Positions 8,078-16,273 of a DNA stretch of 39,644 nt are shown piece by piece. This DNA comes from Deferribacteraceae bacterium. GTDB taxonomy: Bacteria > Chrysiogenota > Deferribacteres > Deferribacterales > Deferrivibrionaceae. Position 1 is the stretch's first letter; the number at the start of each line of letters is the position of its first letter. The translations under genes and the position numbers were made by a program. The stretch is taken from contig JAIHAR010000003.1 of assembly GCA_020054865.1 (NCBI GenBank), positions 1-39,644 of the forward strand, in the 5' to 3' direction. The notes beneath the pieces were generated by a model that was given only the letters and a program-made list of their open reading frames with translations, made no database searches and was not told the origin of the DNA.

Positions 8078-8084
8078 TTTATAA

Positions 8085-8110
8085 GGCAAGCAATTACTGC
8101 TTGCCGATTT
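8085..8110 (+). terminator. Hairpin terminator after proline dehydrogenase
   Basis: GGCAAGCA (8085-8092) and TGCTTGCC (8098-8105) form a perfect eight-pair stem with a five-base loop, followed by a T-rich stretch. It closes the proline-oxidation unit. Confidence 0.85.
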
Positions 8111-8170
8111 ATATTTATCCTTTTTGCTATACAAACTGAATCATAGATTTTTTTATTTTCCTTTTAAAAT

Positions 8171-8206
8171 TTTAAATTTTCACGATTTTTTTATGTTTAC
8201 TAATAT
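8171..8206 (+). promoter_or_regulatory. Conserved promoter element of pilus module A
   Basis: Bases 8171-8195 are identical to the reverse complement of 21295-21319 in front of the second module. The core is TTTTCACGATTTTTTTATG. In both copies exactly five further bases separate it from TAATAT (here 8201-8206). The upstream regions are otherwise diverged, so this block is probably functional: a -35/-10 pair with 18-base spacing, or a regulator site plus -10 box. Confidence 0.6.
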
Positions 8207-8245
8207 AAATATAATAAACGTAGAATACCCTGTGGAGGGATATAA

Positions 8246-8542
8246 ATGAAGAAGGTTATGATTTTTATTATTTTAACATTATTAATAAGTACTTTTGTAT
8301 TTGCTTTGGATAACTTAGTGTTAAGAGGGGTTGTTAGCGAGATACATGAAAATTATATAATATTAGATATTGATAGAGGGGTTTGCAAAGGTAAAAGGAT
8401 GATATATTATTCCAAAGAAGATTATTTATATGATGCTATTAAGACACAAGATATAGTTGGTGAACGGATAACTGTTTTAGTGGATTCTAACACTTGTGAA
8501 AAAGAAATGAAAGTTATTAATAATCTGAAAAAAAATAGGTAG
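8246..8542 (+). CDS. Small exported protein paired with PilY1 (copy A)
   Basis: A 98-residue protein of no family I recognise. Residues 1-20 form a signal peptide (MKK, hydrophobic core, VFA). The mature part reads like a short beta-rich domain (NLVLRGVVSEIHENYIILDI, then GERITVLVD). Two cysteines, one in the middle (GVCKG) and one near the C-terminus (NTCEK), could form a disulfide. A clear paralog precedes the second PilY1 gene (20987-21259), sharing DNL, G-V-E, YI, both cysteines, IYS and VLV at matching positions. GGAGG precedes the ATG. The PilY1 gene starts five bases after the stop, so the pair is co-expressed. By position and size it may be an analogue of PilY2 of Pseudomonas; that is inference. 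Confidence 0.8.
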   Translation: MKKVMIFIILTLLISTFVFALDNLVLRGVVSEIHENYIILDIDRGVCKGKRMIYYSKEDYLYDAIKTQDIVGERITVLVDSNTCEKEMKVINNLKKNR

Positions 8543-8547
8543 GTAAT

Positions 8548-11500
8548 ATGAGAAGGGTTATTTTTTATTTATTATTTACATTATTATTGGGAGATATTGT
8601 TTATGCGCAGAATAGCTGTTCGGATTATAGCTATTTGCCACCGACATTTGTTTCCCAAGTGCCTCCCACAGTAATGATAGCTCTTGATACAAGTGGTAGT
8701 ATGGACTGGGATTCATATGTAGACAATCATCTTGATTCAAGTAAGACTTATGAAGGTTTATTTAATCCTCAGAAGAAATATAAGAAAGTTAACGGTGTAT
8801 GGCAAGAGACAACATCAGGTTCTGCTGCAACGTGTCCTTCACCAAATGGTTTTTATGTTGATTCAGTAGGTAATCCTGTAACAAAAGTATGTTATAGCGG
8901 ATGGTTTAGTTGGAATACTAAAACAAACGAAGATTGTATTGATATTAATAAAGTTTATTCTGGCAATTGCCTAAACTATTGGCTGATGAGCAGGATGGAT
9001 GTATTTCAATGGGCGATGACGGGTGGTAAACCTGCAGGTTGTACTAGTAATAACAGTAGAAAATGTGATGCAGCAAGAGCCTGTACAGGATCTAATTGTG
9101 ACATTGAAACGGGTGGGGGGGTTGTTGTTAGGGTGCCAATGGTCGACAACGAGACCTATCATGGGATAAAGGATGCAGTACTCTATCAACTTATGGAAAG
9201 AGAAAACAGACCCCGTATAGGTATTATGACGTATTCAGGAAGTCATTCAAATAGCTATATAAATGCTGGTGTATACATCGGTGATTTTACTTCTGCTCAA
9301 TCTGTAGTTGAGGAGCATCCTTATACTAATTTAATAACGGCTATTAATACAGCATCACCAGAAGGGGGTACACCTTCAGGGCCTGCAATGTGGGATGTTT
9401 GGAATTATTATAAACAAGAAATACCTGAGTATGGTGGATTACAGCCAAATACTTCAAATACTGATAATTCAAATCAATTTAAAGATCCTTTATGGATATG
9501 TGAAAACACAGATAATGGTTTAAAATGTGATTATGCACCATGCTCAAGTAACTATGTAATTTTAGCCTCTGATGGACAGTGGAATACCCCTTCCACTAAT
9601 ATTTACTACAATTGTTCCGACCCCTTATCTGATGCCTGCAGATCATCTGACCCTGTTGTGCCTGCGTATAAGATGCATATGGGGGCAACTAGAGATAAAG
9701 ACGGTGCAACTGTGAAGATCGATGCTGTATATACTTTAGGTCTGTTCTTAGGGGGTACCGGTGAACAGTCCCTTAAAAATGTAGCTATGTATGGAAGCTT
9801 TGACAAATCTCTATCTGGTGGTTTATGGCCTGATAGCTTGACAAATTTTCCTAATGATACATGTTACATGGATGATGGTGGCTCAGGGCGAGGGAGTGCA
9901 TGTGAGCCTTTGCCAGCATCTTCTTCCGATTGGGATCAAGACGGTAATGACTTACCGGATACCTTTTTTAGTGCAAATAACGCATTGGAGCTTAAAGATA
10001 GATTGCAATCGATTTTTAATGATATTTTAAAACGGGCATCTTCAGGTACAGCCTTGTCTTCTGTTTCTACAGGAAGTCAGAGTTCATTAATGTTGTTTCA
10101 AGCATTTTACTACCCTACACTTAGTGATGATGCTAGCAAACGGGAAATATCATGGGTAGGGGACGTAAGGTCCTATTTTGTGGACGACAATAGTAATATA
10201 CGTGAAGACACAGATAATAATAAAACATTAAATTATGCTGCCGATAAAATTTTAATATTGAAATTTTTTGAAGATGTATCTCAAACAATGGCGTTGAAAA
10301 TAGATGACAATGATGAAGATCAGATTCCTGACAGCTGCACTCTTCCAAGTGGAAGATACGATCTGATGGATTTGAATACTATCTTTAGTGCATCTAAATG
10401 GCTTCAAGATCTAGATTCTGACTCAAGAACTATAATGTATAATGACGGGACACCAAATAAGGCTATTACAAATAATTTCACCCCTTCAAATGTGACAACA
10501 CTTAAAAATTATTGGGGAATTACAACTGATAGTGAAGCTTCCAAACTTATTAACTTTATTAGAGGCTATGACTATCCACGTGACAATAATTATAGAAAAA
10601 GAAATTTTTTAACTACCAATGCCTCTGAAGTATTTAAAGGCGTGTATAAGTTAGGCGATATCATTAATTCAACTCCAATCATCTTGAGTAATACCAACGT
10701 AAATAGATACCATAACCTATTTAGAGATAGTAGTTATTATGAGTTTGCAAACTCTAGTGTGGTAAAAGGGAGAAAACCGGTCATCTTTTTTGGTGCAAAT
10801 GATGGGATGGTACATGCAATTTCTATCGGTAAAATTGAAGATATTAATTTAAGCAACGATGTGGCAAAGGTTACTGGCAATGATTTGGGTGCTGAACTAT
10901 GGGCTTTTATCCCACAAAATGCATTGCCATATCTGCAGTGGTACAATATAGAAGGTAGTAACTGTCATGTGCCCAAAATCGACTATAGATTCCAACTAGT
11001 TGATGTAGCTATTAGTGGAACAGGAGAAAAAAACAGAGATAGTTGGAGGACATTACTGATTGGGACAATGGGGTTTGGTGGAAAGGAAATTAAAATAAAT
11101 AACGAAACATACAGCTCATCAATCTTTGTCATCGATGTTACTGATCCTGAGCGTGCAAAGTTTTTGTGGGAGCGCAAATTAACTGATAACTCACTTACTA
11201 TAAATTATCCTGCAATTATTAGACAAGGGGATAAAGATGAAAGAGGCTCTTGGTACTTGGTAGTAGGTTCAGGGCCATTGGATCCATCAGGGGGCAATTT
11301 TGTTAAGAATCCTAAAATATATTTTTATAACCTGATTGATGGCACGTTAGTAAATACTGTAACTATTCCTGAAAAAGATGTTGCTGTGGGAGAGATTTTA
11401 TCAGTAGATGTGGATTTTGATTACAATATCGATGCTTTAGTCTTTGGTACATATAGTGCCCCTAACACTGAGAAAGGTAATTTGTATATGTTGCACATAC

Positions 11501-12444
11501 GCAGCAATGCTTCTAACTACCTAAGTATTTCTAACCTTGACGACAGCAATGTTGAAATGATTCTCAATATCAATAGGCCTATTTTCGCTATGCCGACAGA
11601 TGTCTTGGATGAGAGCAATAATTTATGGATATATGCAGGTACCGGCAGATTTTTATCTCAAAATGACAAAATCGATCATAGCACCCAATATATATTTGGA
11701 ATTAAAGATAAAAATCAGTTGTGGAAAGGGGGGAGTGGAGCTACTTTAAATATATCTGACCTTTATGATTCCACAGATATTACTGTTGAGGCCTATATCA
11801 ATCAAGTTGACTGCTACTGTTTAGGGATTAAATGTGGAGGTGCTTATTTTAATTTAGATACAAATTCATATGAGTGTTCAAAAGGAGATCCTGTTGTCAC
11901 AGATACCTATGGTGATTTAACAAATGAACCAAAAGCAGATGGACAGGGCTATTATTCAGTCAGTGGTTTGGCTAATTATCTGTATATAGATAAAGCAGAT
12001 GGGGGCGGAGGATATAGCGGATGGGTTAATGAGATTACTGATGGTAAACGTGTGTATTCAAAGCTCTTTGTTGCAGGGGGGATTGTTGACGCGTTAGTTT
12101 TTGAGCCTCAGATGGATCTGTGTTCCTATGGAGGGCAAACAAAATTACAAGGGGTGTATTATAAGACAGGTACTCCTGCATCAAAGCCTATGTTTTTGAA
12201 CTCTGGGCAGACGATTAGTATTGTAACAGAAAATGGTGAGTCAGTTAGGAAAATTGAAATATCAAAGGTCGTAGATTTAGGCTTTGGAGCGCCACCTCTT
12301 GGGGAAGGTATTACAGCGATGCCTCAGAAGGAAGGCAGCAATGAATATACTAAAATGATTCAGCTTTCTGATGGCTCTATTACTAGGCAGACACAATACG
12401 GGGATAGTTTTTCCAGTAAACTTATACTTATGATTACAAGGTGA
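8548..12444 (+). CDS. pilY1: PilY1-like type IV pilus tip adhesin (copy A, full length)
   Basis: A 1298-residue exported protein. Residues 1-20 are a signal peptide. A von Willebrand A domain follows with a full MIDAS: D47-x-S49-x-S51 (DTSGS), T275 in GGTPSG and D342 in ASDG. An acidic calcium-loop-like stretch DDNDEDQIPD lies in the middle. The C-terminal half has the PilY1/PilC beta-propeller hallmarks: GDIINSTPII, FFGANDGMVHA, ELWAFIPQNALPYLQW, WRTLLIGTMGFGGKEI, VIDVTDPERAKFLWE. D954-V-D-F-D-Y-N-I-D962 fits the DxDxDxxxD calcium site that controls pilus extension and retraction in Pseudomonas PilY1. The protein probably sits at the pilus tip or outer membrane for adhesion or surface sensing. 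The gene is followed directly by four prepilin-like genes. Confidence 0.92.
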   Translation: MRRVIFYLLFTLLLGDIVYAQNSCSDYSYLPPTFVSQVPPTVMIALDTSGSMDWDSYVDNHLDSSKTYEGLFNPQKKYKKVNGVWQETTSGSAATCPSPNGFYVDSVGNPVTKVCYSGWFSWNTKTNEDCIDINKVYSGNCLNYWLMSRMDVFQWAMTGGKPAGCTSNNSRKCDAARACTGSNCDIETGGGVVVRVPMVDNETYHGIKDAVLYQLMERENRPRIGIMTYSGSHSNSYINAGVYIGDFTSAQSVVEEHPYTNLITAINTASPEGGTPSGPAMWDVWNYYKQEIPEYGGLQPNTSNTDNSNQFKDPLWICENTDNGLKCDYAPCSSNYVILASDGQWNTPSTNIYYNCSDPLSDACRSSDPVVPAYKMHMGATRDKDGATVKIDAVYTLGLFLGGTGEQSLKNVAMYGSFDKSLSGGLWPDSLTNFPNDTCYMDDGGSGRGSACEPLPASSSDWDQDGNDLPDTFFSANNALELKDRLQSIFNDILKRASSGTALSSVSTGSQSSLMLFQAFYYPTLSDDASKREISWVGDVRSYFVDDNSNIREDTDNNKTLNYAADKILILKFFEDVSQTMALKIDDNDEDQIPDSCTLPSGRYDLMDLNTIFSASKWLQDLDSDSRTIMYNDGTPNKAITNNFTPSNVTTLKNYWGITTDSEASKLINFIRGYDYPRDNNYRKRNFLTTNASEVFKGVYKLGDIINSTPIILSNTNVNRYHNLFRDSSYYEFANSSVVKGRKPVIFFGANDGMVHAISIGKIEDINLSNDVAKVTGNDLGAELWAFIPQNALPYLQWYNIEGSNCHVPKIDYRFQLVDVAISGTGEKNRDSWRTLLIGTMGFGGKEIKINNETYSSSIFVIDVTDPERAKFLWERKLTDNSLTINYPAIIRQGDKDERGSWYLVVGSGPLDPSGGNFVKNPKIYFYNLIDGTLVNTVTIPEKDVAVGEILSVDVDFDYNIDALVFGTYSAPNTEKGNLYMLHIRSNASNYLSISNLDDSNVEMILNINRPIFAMPTDVLDESNNLWIYAGTGRFLSQNDKIDHSTQYIFGIKDKNQLWKGGSGATLNISDLYDSTDITVEAYINQVDCYCLGIKCGGAYFNLDTNSYECSKGDPVVTDTYGDLTNEPKADGQGYYSVSGLANYLYIDKADGGGGYSGWVNEITDGKRVYSKLFVAGGIVDALVFEPQMDLCSYGGQTKLQGVYYKTGTPASKPMFLNSGQTISIVTENGESVRKIEISKVVDLGFGAPPLGEGITAMPQKEGSNEYTKMIQLSDGSITRQTQYGDSFSSKLILMITR

Positions 12445-12447
12445 TAG

Positions 12448-12921
12448 ATGAATAAGGGGTTTACATTAATCGAGCTACTTGTTGTTATAGCTATAGTTGG
12501 AATTATTTTAGGGATTTCGACTCTGTATTTTCCCAAAATGATTTCGAAAATTCATGTGAATGAAACAGCTGACAGGATTGTTACAATGCTAGAAACCGCA
12601 ATGCAAAATTCCATTACAAAAGGGTATGAAAACGCTCCTAGTTCACCTAAATATAAATTGTACGGTTTATCACTCGACAATTCCAGCTTGCCGCTTGTGA
12701 TTCGTAGCTGCACCTTTGAAGGTGATTCACCTGACAATTTAACTGCAAAAGACTGCGAAGAGTTTACACCACCTAGTGATTTAAAAATTAGTTTTGAAGG
12801 TAACGAGCTTGTTTTTAGTAAAAGGGGGCTTACAACTAAAAATTCAACAATAACTTTGGAAAACAATTTCGGTTATAAAAAAGAGGTAAGTATTGCTGGA
12901 GCGAAGATTAATGTTAAATAA
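12448..12921 (+). CDS. FimT/GspH-type minor prepilin
   Basis: A 157-residue type IV prepilin. A very short leader (MNKG) precedes FTLIELLVVIAIVGIILGIS, with glycine 4 at -1 and glutamate at +5, the classical PilD peptidase site and N-methylated helix. The remainder is a small globular pilin domain with two cysteines (RSCTF, KDCEE) suited to a disulfide. A GspH/FimT assignment rests on first position in the pilin set and on size. AAGGTGA lies across the pilY1 stop, and the start is three bases after that stop. It overlaps the next gene by 11 bases. Confidence 0.85.
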   Translation: MNKGFTLIELLVVIAIVGIILGISTLYFPKMISKIHVNETADRIVTMLETAMQNSITKGYENAPSSPKYKLYGLSLDNSSLPLVIRSCTFEGDSPDNLTAKDCEEFTPPSDLKISFEGNELVFSKRGLTTKNSTITLENNFGYKKEVSIAGAKINVK

Positions 12922-13312
12922 AAAGATACAAGGGTTAACTAAAAGTAAAAAAAGTGCTTTCAGCCTTATTGAAGTCATGGTTGCGCTACTTATTTTTGCT
13001 ATTGCGATGCTTGGGATAATACCTTTATTAATAAACTATATGCGAACAAATGTTATGAATGAAGTAAGAAATAATGCAAATTATGTTATGCAAGAGGTTA
13101 TAAACAATATTAAAAATGAAAATTTTGATAATATTTATGATGGGAATATGACGCAAAATTATAATGATATACAGTACGATGTCAACTGGACAGTTGAAGA
13201 TGATAACGTCTCCTTTTCTCAAATGAAAAGAGTTACTATTGTACTAAAATGGCAAAAACCATATGGGGAAGGTGAAGATAATTTAACAAGTGAAATTTTT
13301 ATTAGGAAATGA
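12911..13312 (+). CDS. PilV-like minor prepilin
   Basis: A 133-residue prepilin. The leader MLNKKIQGLTKSKKSA is followed by FSLIEVMVALLIFAIAMLGIIPL, with alanine instead of glycine at the processing position, which some minor pilins tolerate. The MVALLIFAIAMLGI helix is typical of PilV/GspI proteins. I chose ATG at 12911, which has GGAG about nine bases upstream, over an in-frame TTG at 12893 that lies deeper in the preceding gene. It overlaps fimT-like by 11 bases and is three bases from the next gene. Confidence 0.82.
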   Translation: MLNKKIQGLTKSKKSAFSLIEVMVALLIFAIAMLGIIPLLINYMRTNVMNEVRNNANYVMQEVINNIKNENFDNIYDGNMTQNYNDIQYDVNWTVEDDNVSFSQMKRVTIVLKWQKPYGEGEDNLTSEIFIRK

Positions 13313-13315
13313 CTT

Positions 13316-14161
13316 ATGAATAAGATTTATATAAATTTTATGTTTAATACAAATAAAAAGGGGGTAACTTTAATAGAATTACTTATTGCTATTGCAATAG
13401 TTTCAGTTATGATGTTAGGTGTATATTTGACATATACCTCTTTTACCAAAACAGCCATCGATACAAGACAGATTGCAAGGTCCGAGTCTGAAGTAAATCA
13501 GGCACTGCTTAAGTTAGAAAAGTTATTACAGTCGGCAGGTTTTGGTATAGATGAAAGGGAAAGACCGTTTTTTGTTGTTAGTAAAAAATTAGATAACTCA
13601 ACCTCAATAACTTTTAAAACCCTCTTTGGGGATAAAATAGAAGCTGGACTGTGGGAAGTTTGTGTGAATAAAACGAGAATTGTCACTAAAAACTATCCTG
13701 TGGTAGTATTAAATGAAGAAAAACAATTAGAAGAGTCTTATTCTAATACAGACAATTGTAGGGACGGAGAAATTCTATATGTGTGTAAGGATTCAAACAA
13801 TAATGGTATATGTGATAATATAGACGATTCAAATGATAACTATTTTTTTGAAAAAGAACTAAGATTATCAGCAGATACATCTTCAAACTATGAATGGTCA
13901 ACCCACTGCGCACCCAATACCAGAAATCTTCTTTTAAATAATGAACCTTACCTTGGATGTATTGCTGATTTTAAAGTGGATTATACTGATAATACTGTAA
14001 AGCTTGGTATAATTTATCAAAGTGGAAGCAAAAACAACTCACCGTTATCAAAAACCTTTAGTTACGATTTTTTTAGTGAAAGCTATACATTAACTCAAAA
14101 TCAGGAGTATTATAGATGGAAAAAAGTAGAAATTATTTTAGATTTGGTAAATTTAAAATAA
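13316..14161 (+). CDS. PilW-like minor prepilin
   Basis: A 281-residue prepilin. The leader MNKIYINFMFNTNKKG precedes VTLIELLIAIAIVSVMMLGVYLTYTSF, a canonical processing site and helix. The long C-terminal domain has an Asp/Asn-rich stretch with two cysteines (CKDSNNNGICDNIDDSNDN) that looks like a calcium-binding loop. Size and third position in the pilin series suit PilW. It overlaps the following gene by 46 bases. Confidence 0.82.
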   Translation: MNKIYINFMFNTNKKGVTLIELLIAIAIVSVMMLGVYLTYTSFTKTAIDTRQIARSESEVNQALLKLEKLLQSAGFGIDERERPFFVVSKKLDNSTSITFKTLFGDKIEAGLWEVCVNKTRIVTKNYPVVVLNEEKQLEESYSNTDNCRDGEILYVCKDSNNNGICDNIDDSNDNYFFEKELRLSADTSSNYEWSTHCAPNTRNLLLNNEPYLGCIADFKVDYTDNTVKLGIIYQSGSKNNSPLSKTFSYDFFSESYTLTQNQEYYRWKKVEIILDLVNLK

Positions 14162-14709
14162 ATAAGAATGGTTTTGCACTTGTAACAGTTTTGGTTTTTG
14201 CTGCAGCTATGTTAATCTTGGCAACGTCAGTATATTATTTTATAATACAGGGGACCAAGTTTTCTGGTTCAGTAAAACGCTACAGTAGTTTAAAAGAAGC
14301 TACTGAAGGCGGAGTTACTTTAGGAATTGAAATAGTGAAAAATTATAATAGGAATATTGAATCGATGTTTTCAGGGGTTAGTCTTGAAGCAGTGGATACG
14401 ACTAAATGTGGCCTATCAGGCAACAGTCTAGATAGTTATATTATTAATGCAGATCCTGAGGATATAGAGTGTACAAAGTATATATCGACGCACCCATGGT
14501 TTAAATTTGAAAGTGGAAATTACGAAGTTTCAGTTTATATTATCAAGGTCTTCCAAGGTGCACTTTCTGGTGTAGGTGGTTCAACATCCTTTACCGCAAC
14601 CAGTAATGTTGGTACTTACAAGTATTTATTTAAAATAATTTCTCAGGGTAAGGATAAATCTAGTGACTCTACAATTATTACAGAAGCCCTTTATAGGTTA
14701 GTAATTTAA
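14116..14709 (+). CDS. PilX-like minor pilin
   Basis: A 197-residue protein with the basic leader MEKSRNYFRFGKFKINKNG and then FALVTVLVFAAAMLILATSVYYF. It lacks the usual glutamate five residues into the helix, as PilX/GspK-type pilins often do. The start at 14116 is supported by AGGAG at 14102-14106; the next ATG would remove the leader. The 46-base overlap with the PilW-like gene implies translational coupling. It is the last gene of the pilus operon. In the following 100 bases I see no strong terminator, only A/T-rich sequence. Confidence 0.78.
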   Translation: MEKSRNYFRFGKFKINKNGFALVTVLVFAAAMLILATSVYYFIIQGTKFSGSVKRYSSLKEATEGGVTLGIEIVKNYNRNIESMFSGVSLEAVDTTKCGLSGNSLDSYIINADPEDIECTKYISTHPWFKFESGNYEVSVYIIKVFQGALSGVGGSTSFTATSNVGTYKYLFKIISQGKDKSSDSTIITEALYRLVI

Positions 14710-14809
14710 CTTTATACTTTTATGCATTTTTAAAATAAAATATTTTGACCATCTAATTTTGATATACTACTACTATATTTCTTAATAATTTTTCTAAAAC
14801 AGGTGATAG

Positions 14810-15607
14810 ATGTACAAAACAGTTTTTAAAATATCCAAGATGGATTGTCCTTCAGAAGAGCAACTAATACGTATGAAGCTTGAAGAGGTGAGAGATATTG
14901 TTCATATGGATTTTGATATTTCAAATCGTCAGTTAATAATTTATCATGAGGGTGATTACAAAAATATATTTAAACGTCTTGAAAGTTTAAATCTTGATAC
15001 TTCAATAGTAGAAAGTATACCGGCTGAAGATGTTAGTAATGTAGCAGATAATTTAATTTATGAAAGAAAACTGCTGTGGCAGGTTTTGGGTATTAATTTT
15101 TTCTTCTTTGTTTTAGAAATATTTACAGGTTTTATTTCAAATTCCATGGGGCTTGTGGCTGACAGTTTTGATATGCTTGCAGACAGCATTGTATATTCAT
15201 TAGCACTCTTTGCTGTTGGTAAAGTTGCAGCTTTGAAAAAGAGTATTGCAAAATCTGCAGGGTATTTTCAATTGATTCTTGGTCTTATGGGGGTTGTTGA
15301 GGTGCTTAGAAGATTTTTTGGGCTTAGTGAAGTTCCTGTGTTTCAAACTATGATAATTATTTCAATTTTGGCACTTATCGCAAATAGTCTATCATTATAT
15401 TTGCTCCAAAAAAGTAAAAGTAAAGATGCCCATATGCAAGCAAGTATGATTTTTACATCAAATGATGTGATTGCTAATCTTGGGGTAATTGTAGCTGGTG
15501 TGCTCGTGTATTTTACAAATTCTAAATATCCTGATTTAATTGTTGGGTTGATTGTATTTTCCATAGTATTACGAGGGGCATTTAAGATTATTGAGCTTTC
15601 AAAATAG
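14810..15607 (+). CDS. Cation efflux (CDF-type) transporter with N-terminal HMA-like domain
   Basis: A 265-residue inner-membrane protein. Residues 1-70 look like a heavy-metal-associated ferredoxin fold (YKTVFKISKMDCPSEEQ), but with a single cysteine in place of the CxxC metal site. The rest is a cation diffusion facilitator membrane domain of about six helices. SNSMGLVADSFDMLADSI contains the TM2 DxxxD metal site. The TM5 site region ASMIFTSNDVIANLGVI has the aspartate, but phenylalanine where zinc CDFs have histidine. There is no C-terminal cytoplasmic domain. The metal is unknown; iron, manganese or another non-zinc ion would fit the altered site. AGGTGA precedes the ATG. An Rrf2 regulator gene follows 97 bases downstream and may respond to the same metal or to Fe-S status. 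Confidence 0.82.
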   Translation: MYKTVFKISKMDCPSEEQLIRMKLEEVRDIVHMDFDISNRQLIIYHEGDYKNIFKRLESLNLDTSIVESIPAEDVSNVADNLIYERKLLWQVLGINFFFFVLEIFTGFISNSMGLVADSFDMLADSIVYSLALFAVGKVAALKKSIAKSAGYFQLILGLMGVVEVLRRFFGLSEVPVFQTMIIISILALIANSLSLYLLQKSKSKDAHMQASMIFTSNDVIANLGVIVAGVLVYFTNSKYPDLIVGLIVFSIVLRGAFKIIELSK

Positions 15608-15638
15608 ACTAAATGAGTAGATAATAAATCGAAATTGG

Positions 15639-15680
15639 TTGACTTTTAGTTTAATTAAGACTATTATGGTCTTAATTAAA
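15639..15680 (+). promoter_or_regulatory. Rrf2 promoter with 12-bp palindromic operator around the -10 box
   Basis: TTGACT (15639-15644) and TATTAT (15662-15667) are 17 bases apart. TTTAATTAAGAC (15650-15661) and its exact inverted copy GTCTTAATTAAA (15669-15680) flank the -10 box with a seven-base centre. This is a strong candidate operator for autoregulation by the Rrf2 protein encoded just downstream. Confidence 0.8.
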
Positions 15681-15704
15681 GATTCAGGTTAATGGAGTAC
15701 GTCT

Positions 15705-16106
15705 ATGAAAATAACAAGGGCTGGCGACTATGCCTTAAATGTGATGGTATATATTGGTTCCCAAGAAAAAAATAAATTGTTTATGAGAAACGAACTTTCT
15801 GAAATATGTGGTATACCTGACAGTTTTTTAGGTAAGATTTTGCAATCACTTGCAAGAGAAGGGATTTTATATTCTGAAAGGGGTAAAAAAGGTGGGTTTA
15901 AACTTTTAAGAGATCCATCTGAAATTACTCTATATGAAATAATTAAGGCTGTGGAAGGGGATATAAAGATAAACGATTGTCTTGTAGATTCAAACTTTTG
16001 TGCTGGGCTTTCCAACTGTAATATACATTCAGTTTTGAATAAAATTAGAGATTCATTTATTGAAGAGTTAAAGAAATATACACTTGAAAATATTATTAAA
16101 GGTTAA
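15705..16106 (+). CDS. Rrf2-family transcriptional regulator
   Basis: A 133-residue winged-helix regulator. The N-terminus MKITRAGDYALNVMVYIG and the recognition segment IPDSFLGKILQSLAREGIL, followed by the GKKGGFKLLRDPSEITLYEIIKAVEG wing, are diagnostic of Rrf2. Three cysteines in NDCLVDSNFCAGLSNCNIH (C-x6-C-x5-C) match the layout of Fe-S-cluster sensors such as IscR and NsrR, though the first spacing is one residue longer than theirs. It probably senses cluster status, nitric oxide or iron and represses its own promoter through the palindrome at 15650-15680. Neighbours are the CDF-type transporter upstream and nrdJ downstream; which of them it regulates is not shown. Confidence 0.9.
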   Translation: MKITRAGDYALNVMVYIGSQEKNKLFMRNELSEICGIPDSFLGKILQSLAREGILYSERGKKGGFKLLRDPSEITLYEIIKAVEGDIKINDCLVDSNFCAGLSNCNIHSVLNKIRDSFIEELKKYTLENIIKG

Positions 16107-16203
16107 AAAGTTAAAAATCTACATATTCTAACTTATTAATAAATAAGATTAAAATTTATTTATATTCGTATCATATAGTTATAAGACCGGACATTATTTT
16201 GTA

Positions 16204-16231
16204 TTGAAATTAAAAAAATATAGGCTACAAT
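16204..16231 (+). promoter_or_regulatory. Putative nrdJ promoter
   Basis: TTGAAA (16204-16209) and TACAAT (16226-16231) lie 16 bases apart in the 167-base gap before nrdJ. I see no B12 riboswitch or clear NrdR box pair in this gap. Confidence 0.45.
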
Positions 16232-16273
16232 CGAAAAGCTTGTCTTCAAAAAAGCTATATCGGAGGAAAATTA

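Noticed and set aside
8171-8206. Sigma-54 or FliA promoter reading of the conserved pilus element
   Set aside because: No GG-N10-GC pair for sigma-54 and no TAAA-N15-GCCGATAA pattern for FliA, so only the conservation and the -10-like box are claimed.
16107-16273. Possible B12 riboswitch or NrdR boxes before nrdJ
   Set aside because: The gap is too short for a cobalamin riboswitch, no B12-box-like sequence is visible, and no paired NrdR motif was found; only a plain promoter is supported.
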